A DNA stretch of 7,640 nucleotides from Myxococcales bacterium (lineage in GTDB: Bacteria > Myxococcota_A > UBA9160 > SMWR01). The DNA lies in NCBI GenBank assembly GCA_022571825.1, contig JACZXC010000129.1, forward strand, positions 1 to 7,640, read 5' to 3'. The position numbers and the translations under genes were made by a program. Shown here piece by piece: positions 5,819-7,640 of the stretch. The notes beneath the pieces are model-generated. The model was not told where the DNA came from. It did no database searches and saw only the letters and a program-made list of their open reading frames with translations. The stretch's first letter is position 1; the number at the start of each line of letters is the position of its first letter.

Positions 5819-7640
5819 GGCGGGGGTGCGGAGCCGGAAGGCCGCGAGTAGCTCGGCTTCCCGGGCCTTCGCGTCCCGGAGATGGCGCTCCTTCACGGTA
5901 TCGAAGCCCCGAATCGCCTCGGGCACTCGCGCGATCTCGACGGCGAGATCGAAATTCTCCGCCGTGAGGCCCTCGAGGAGCTCCGCCACCGTGGCCTCGT
6001 ACTCGCCGATCAACGCGCGCTCCCGGCGCCGGTGGGCGGTCCGCCCGAAGGGATCGAAAGGCGAGCCCCGCAGGAACTTGAACTTCGCCATCACGCCCAG
6101 AAGAGGAAACATCCACGCTCCCAGGGTCCACTTCGCCACCCGGCCCGTCCTCGGATCCCTCTTCGCGATGAAGCCGGGCAGAAACTGGGGCGAGAGGTGG
6201 ATCTGGAGCCGGATGGGTCCCTCGAACTCGGCTTCGACCTGCTGCCGGAACCCGCCGTAGAGGCGCGCCACTTCGTACTCGTCCTTGTAGGCCAGCAGCT
6301 TGAAGTAGTAGCGTGCCACGGCTTCCGAGAGGTCGGTGCGACCGGACCCCATCTCGCGTTCGCAGTTGGCGACCCGCTCCACCAGGGCGGTGTAGGGCGC
6401 TGCGTAGGCCGCGTTCTGGTAGGCCGTCAGGAACTCCACGCGTGTTGCGACGATGGCTTCGACCGCGGTCGGGCCTTCCTCGCTCTCGACCCCTTGCCTT
6501 GCGAGACCGGCCACCCGCTCCACCGCCGCCAAGTCATGGGCGGCGAGACGCCCCCAGGCCAGGGCGCGCCGGTTCATCTCGATGGAGCGCCCGTTCAGCT
6601 CGATGGCGCGTTCCAGGGCGCCCAGACTCACCGGCAGTCGGCCGCGCTGCAGGGCGTATCCCACCAGAAAGAGGTTGGTGGCGATGGCATCGCCCATCAG
6701 CGCCGTCGCCAGCGCCGTGGCCGGAAGGAAGTGGGAGTCCTCTTCGCCGGCTGCTGCCCGGATCGCGTTCTCCATGTCCTGGGACGAGAGGTCCAGATCC
6801 GGATGCGTCGCGAAGTCGGAGGTCGGCGCTACGTTCCGATTGATCACCGTCGTGGTTCGAGCCTTGGACATGCGGGAGAGGCCGTCGGCTCCCGCCGTCA
6901 CCACGATGTCGCAGCCGAGGACGAGGTCCGCAGCGCCCGGGGCGATGCGCGTCGCGTGAAGATCTTCGGGGTTTCGGGCGATGCGGACGTGGCTCGACAC
7001 CGGGCCGTTCTTCTGGGCGAGGCCCGTGACGTCGAGCTCGGAGCAGCCCCGACCCTCGAGATGGGCCGCCATCGCCAGCAGGGCGCCGACGGTCACGACA
7101 CCGCTCCCGCCGATGCCGGTGACGAGAATGTTGAAGGGCTTCGAACTGTCGGCGGTCGCGGGCAGCGGAAGATCTGCGAAGGGCGCGTCGCCGCCGGGAT
7201 CGGCCGCAACCGCGTCCGCCCGGCGCGGATTGCCTCCGCGCACCGTGACGAAACTTGGGCAGTAACCCTCGAGGCAGGAGTAGTCCTTGTTGCACGAGGA
7301 CTGGTTGATCCGCCGCTTGCGCCCGAACTCGGTCTCCACGGGCTCGATCGAGATGCAGTTCGACTGCACGCTGCAGTCTCCGCAGCCCTCGCAGACCAGC
7401 TCGTTGATGACGATACGGCGGTCCGGGTCGGGGAAGGCCCCGCGCTTGCGCAGACGCCGCGCCTCGGCGGCGCAGGTCTGGTCGTAGATGAGGGCCGTCA
7501 CGCCCGGGATTTCGCGCAGTTCCCGCTGCACCTGATCGAGCTGGTCCCGATGGTGGAACGTCACCTGTTTCGGGAAGGCCGCCCTCGCCGGGTACTTGTC
7601 GGGCTCATTGCCGACCACCGCGATTCGGCGGACCCCCTCG
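5798..7640 (-). CDS. Indolepyruvate:ferredoxin oxidoreductase, fused type, C-terminal half (5' end off window)
   Basis: At least 613 codons are visible, open through the right edge; the GTG at 7616-7618 is internal, because upstream codons read EGVRRIA in frame. The fused family is about 1150-1200 residues, so the N-terminal half with thiamine diphosphate binding lies outside. Visible parts, numbered from the GTG, are the end of the TPP-type domain (ALIYDQTCAAEARRLRKRG, 42-60), a ferredoxin-like segment with C76, C79, C82 and C88 plus C109, C115 and C120 (4Fe-4S ligands), and a gamma-type catalytic domain from about 163 (NILVTGIGGSGVVTVGALLA, LDVTGLAQKNGPVSSHVRI). A long conserved C-terminal domain follows, with LAYKDEYEVARLY, RLQIHLSPQFLPG and GSPFDPFGRTAHRR. 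The enzyme converts aryl or branched 2-oxo acids plus CoA to acyl-CoA and CO2 and reduces ferredoxin, in cytoplasmic amino-acid catabolism. No internal damage is seen. It converges on the sulfatase gene with 73 bp between the two stops. The exact 2-oxo acid preference cannot be read from sequence. Confidence 0.93.
   Translation of the reverse strand, partial: EGVRRIAVVGNEPDKYPARAAFPKQVTFHHRDQLDQVQRELREIPGVTALIYDQTCAAEARRLRKRGAFPDPDRRIVINELVCEGCGDCSVQSNCISIEPVETEFGRKRRINQSSCNKDYSCLEGYCPSFVTVRGGNPRRADAVAADPGGDAPFADLPLPATADSSKPFNILVTGIGGSGVVTVGALLAMAAHLEGRGCSELDVTGLAQKNGPVSSHVRIARNPEDLHATRIAPGAADLVLGCDIVVTAGADGLSRMSKARTTTVINRNVAPTSDFATHPDLDLSSQDMENAIRAAAGEEDSHFLPATALATALMGDAIATNLFLVGYALQRGRLPVSLGALERAIELNGRSIEMNRRALAWGRLAAHDLAAVERVAGLARQGVESEEGPTAVEAIVATRVEFLTAYQNAAYAAPYTALVERVANCEREMGSGRTDLSEAVARYYFKLLAYKDEYEVARLYGGFRQQVEAEFEGPIRLQIHLSPQFLPGFIAKRDPRTGRVAKWTLGAWMFPLLGVMAKFKFLRGSPFDPFGRTAHRRRERALIGEYEATVAELLEGLTAENFDLAVEIARVPEAIRGFDTVKERHLRDAKAREAELLAAFRLRTPAARVSPT

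Noticed and set aside
5712..6131. Minus-strand frame of 139 codons at the oxidoreductase 3' end
   Set aside because: It is an Arg/Gly/Pro-rich frame overlapping the well-supported oxidoreductase C-terminus in another phase.
6534..7295. Minus-strand frame of 253 codons overlapping the oxidoreductase
   Set aside because: It is Arg-rich and motif-free. The adjacent frame carries the cysteine cluster and the GIGGSGVVT motif.

Overview
This is a high-GC bacterial window. The mix of a cyclase/TolB-like/TPR signalling protein, a polytopic sulfatase-fold enzyme and a fused indolepyruvate:ferredoxin oxidoreductase suggests a Gram-negative proteobacterium or myxobacterium/Binatota-like lineage. That placement is weak, because the window has no rRNA or other taxonomic marker.

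Layout. (1) Positions 1-1461, minus strand: most of an ABC-2 type permease. It is open to the left edge, and its 5' end is missing or damaged. (2) Positions 1462-1583: a short junction with no convincing gene. G+C content and codon style change here: two sampled 60-base lines on the left hold 31/60 and 32/60 G+C, and one on the right holds 43/60. (3) Positions 1584-3668, plus strand: one class III nucleotide cyclase-TM-TolB-like-TPR protein, split by an in-frame TGA at 2853-2855. The coding sense continues in the same frame past the stop. (4) Positions 3721-5724, plus strand: an intact membrane-anchored sulfatase/alkaline-phosphatase-fold enzyme with Thr at the nucleophile position. (5) Positions 5798-7640, minus strand: the C-terminal half of a fused indolepyruvate:ferredoxin oxidoreductase that runs off the right edge and converges on the sulfatase gene.

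How they fit together. The cyclase and sulfatase genes are co-directional and 52 bp apart, so they may be co-transcribed, though no functional link can be read from the sequence. The permease looks like a separate compositional block, either acquired, rearranged or joined by misassembly. The oxidoreductase belongs to amino-acid (2-oxo acid) catabolism and is independent of the others.

The points most worth a second look are the TGA that splits the cyclase, which has a SECIS-like hairpin just downstream, and the composition break with the decapitated permease. I see no CRISPR array, RNA gene, insertion sequence or obvious new multi-gene system.
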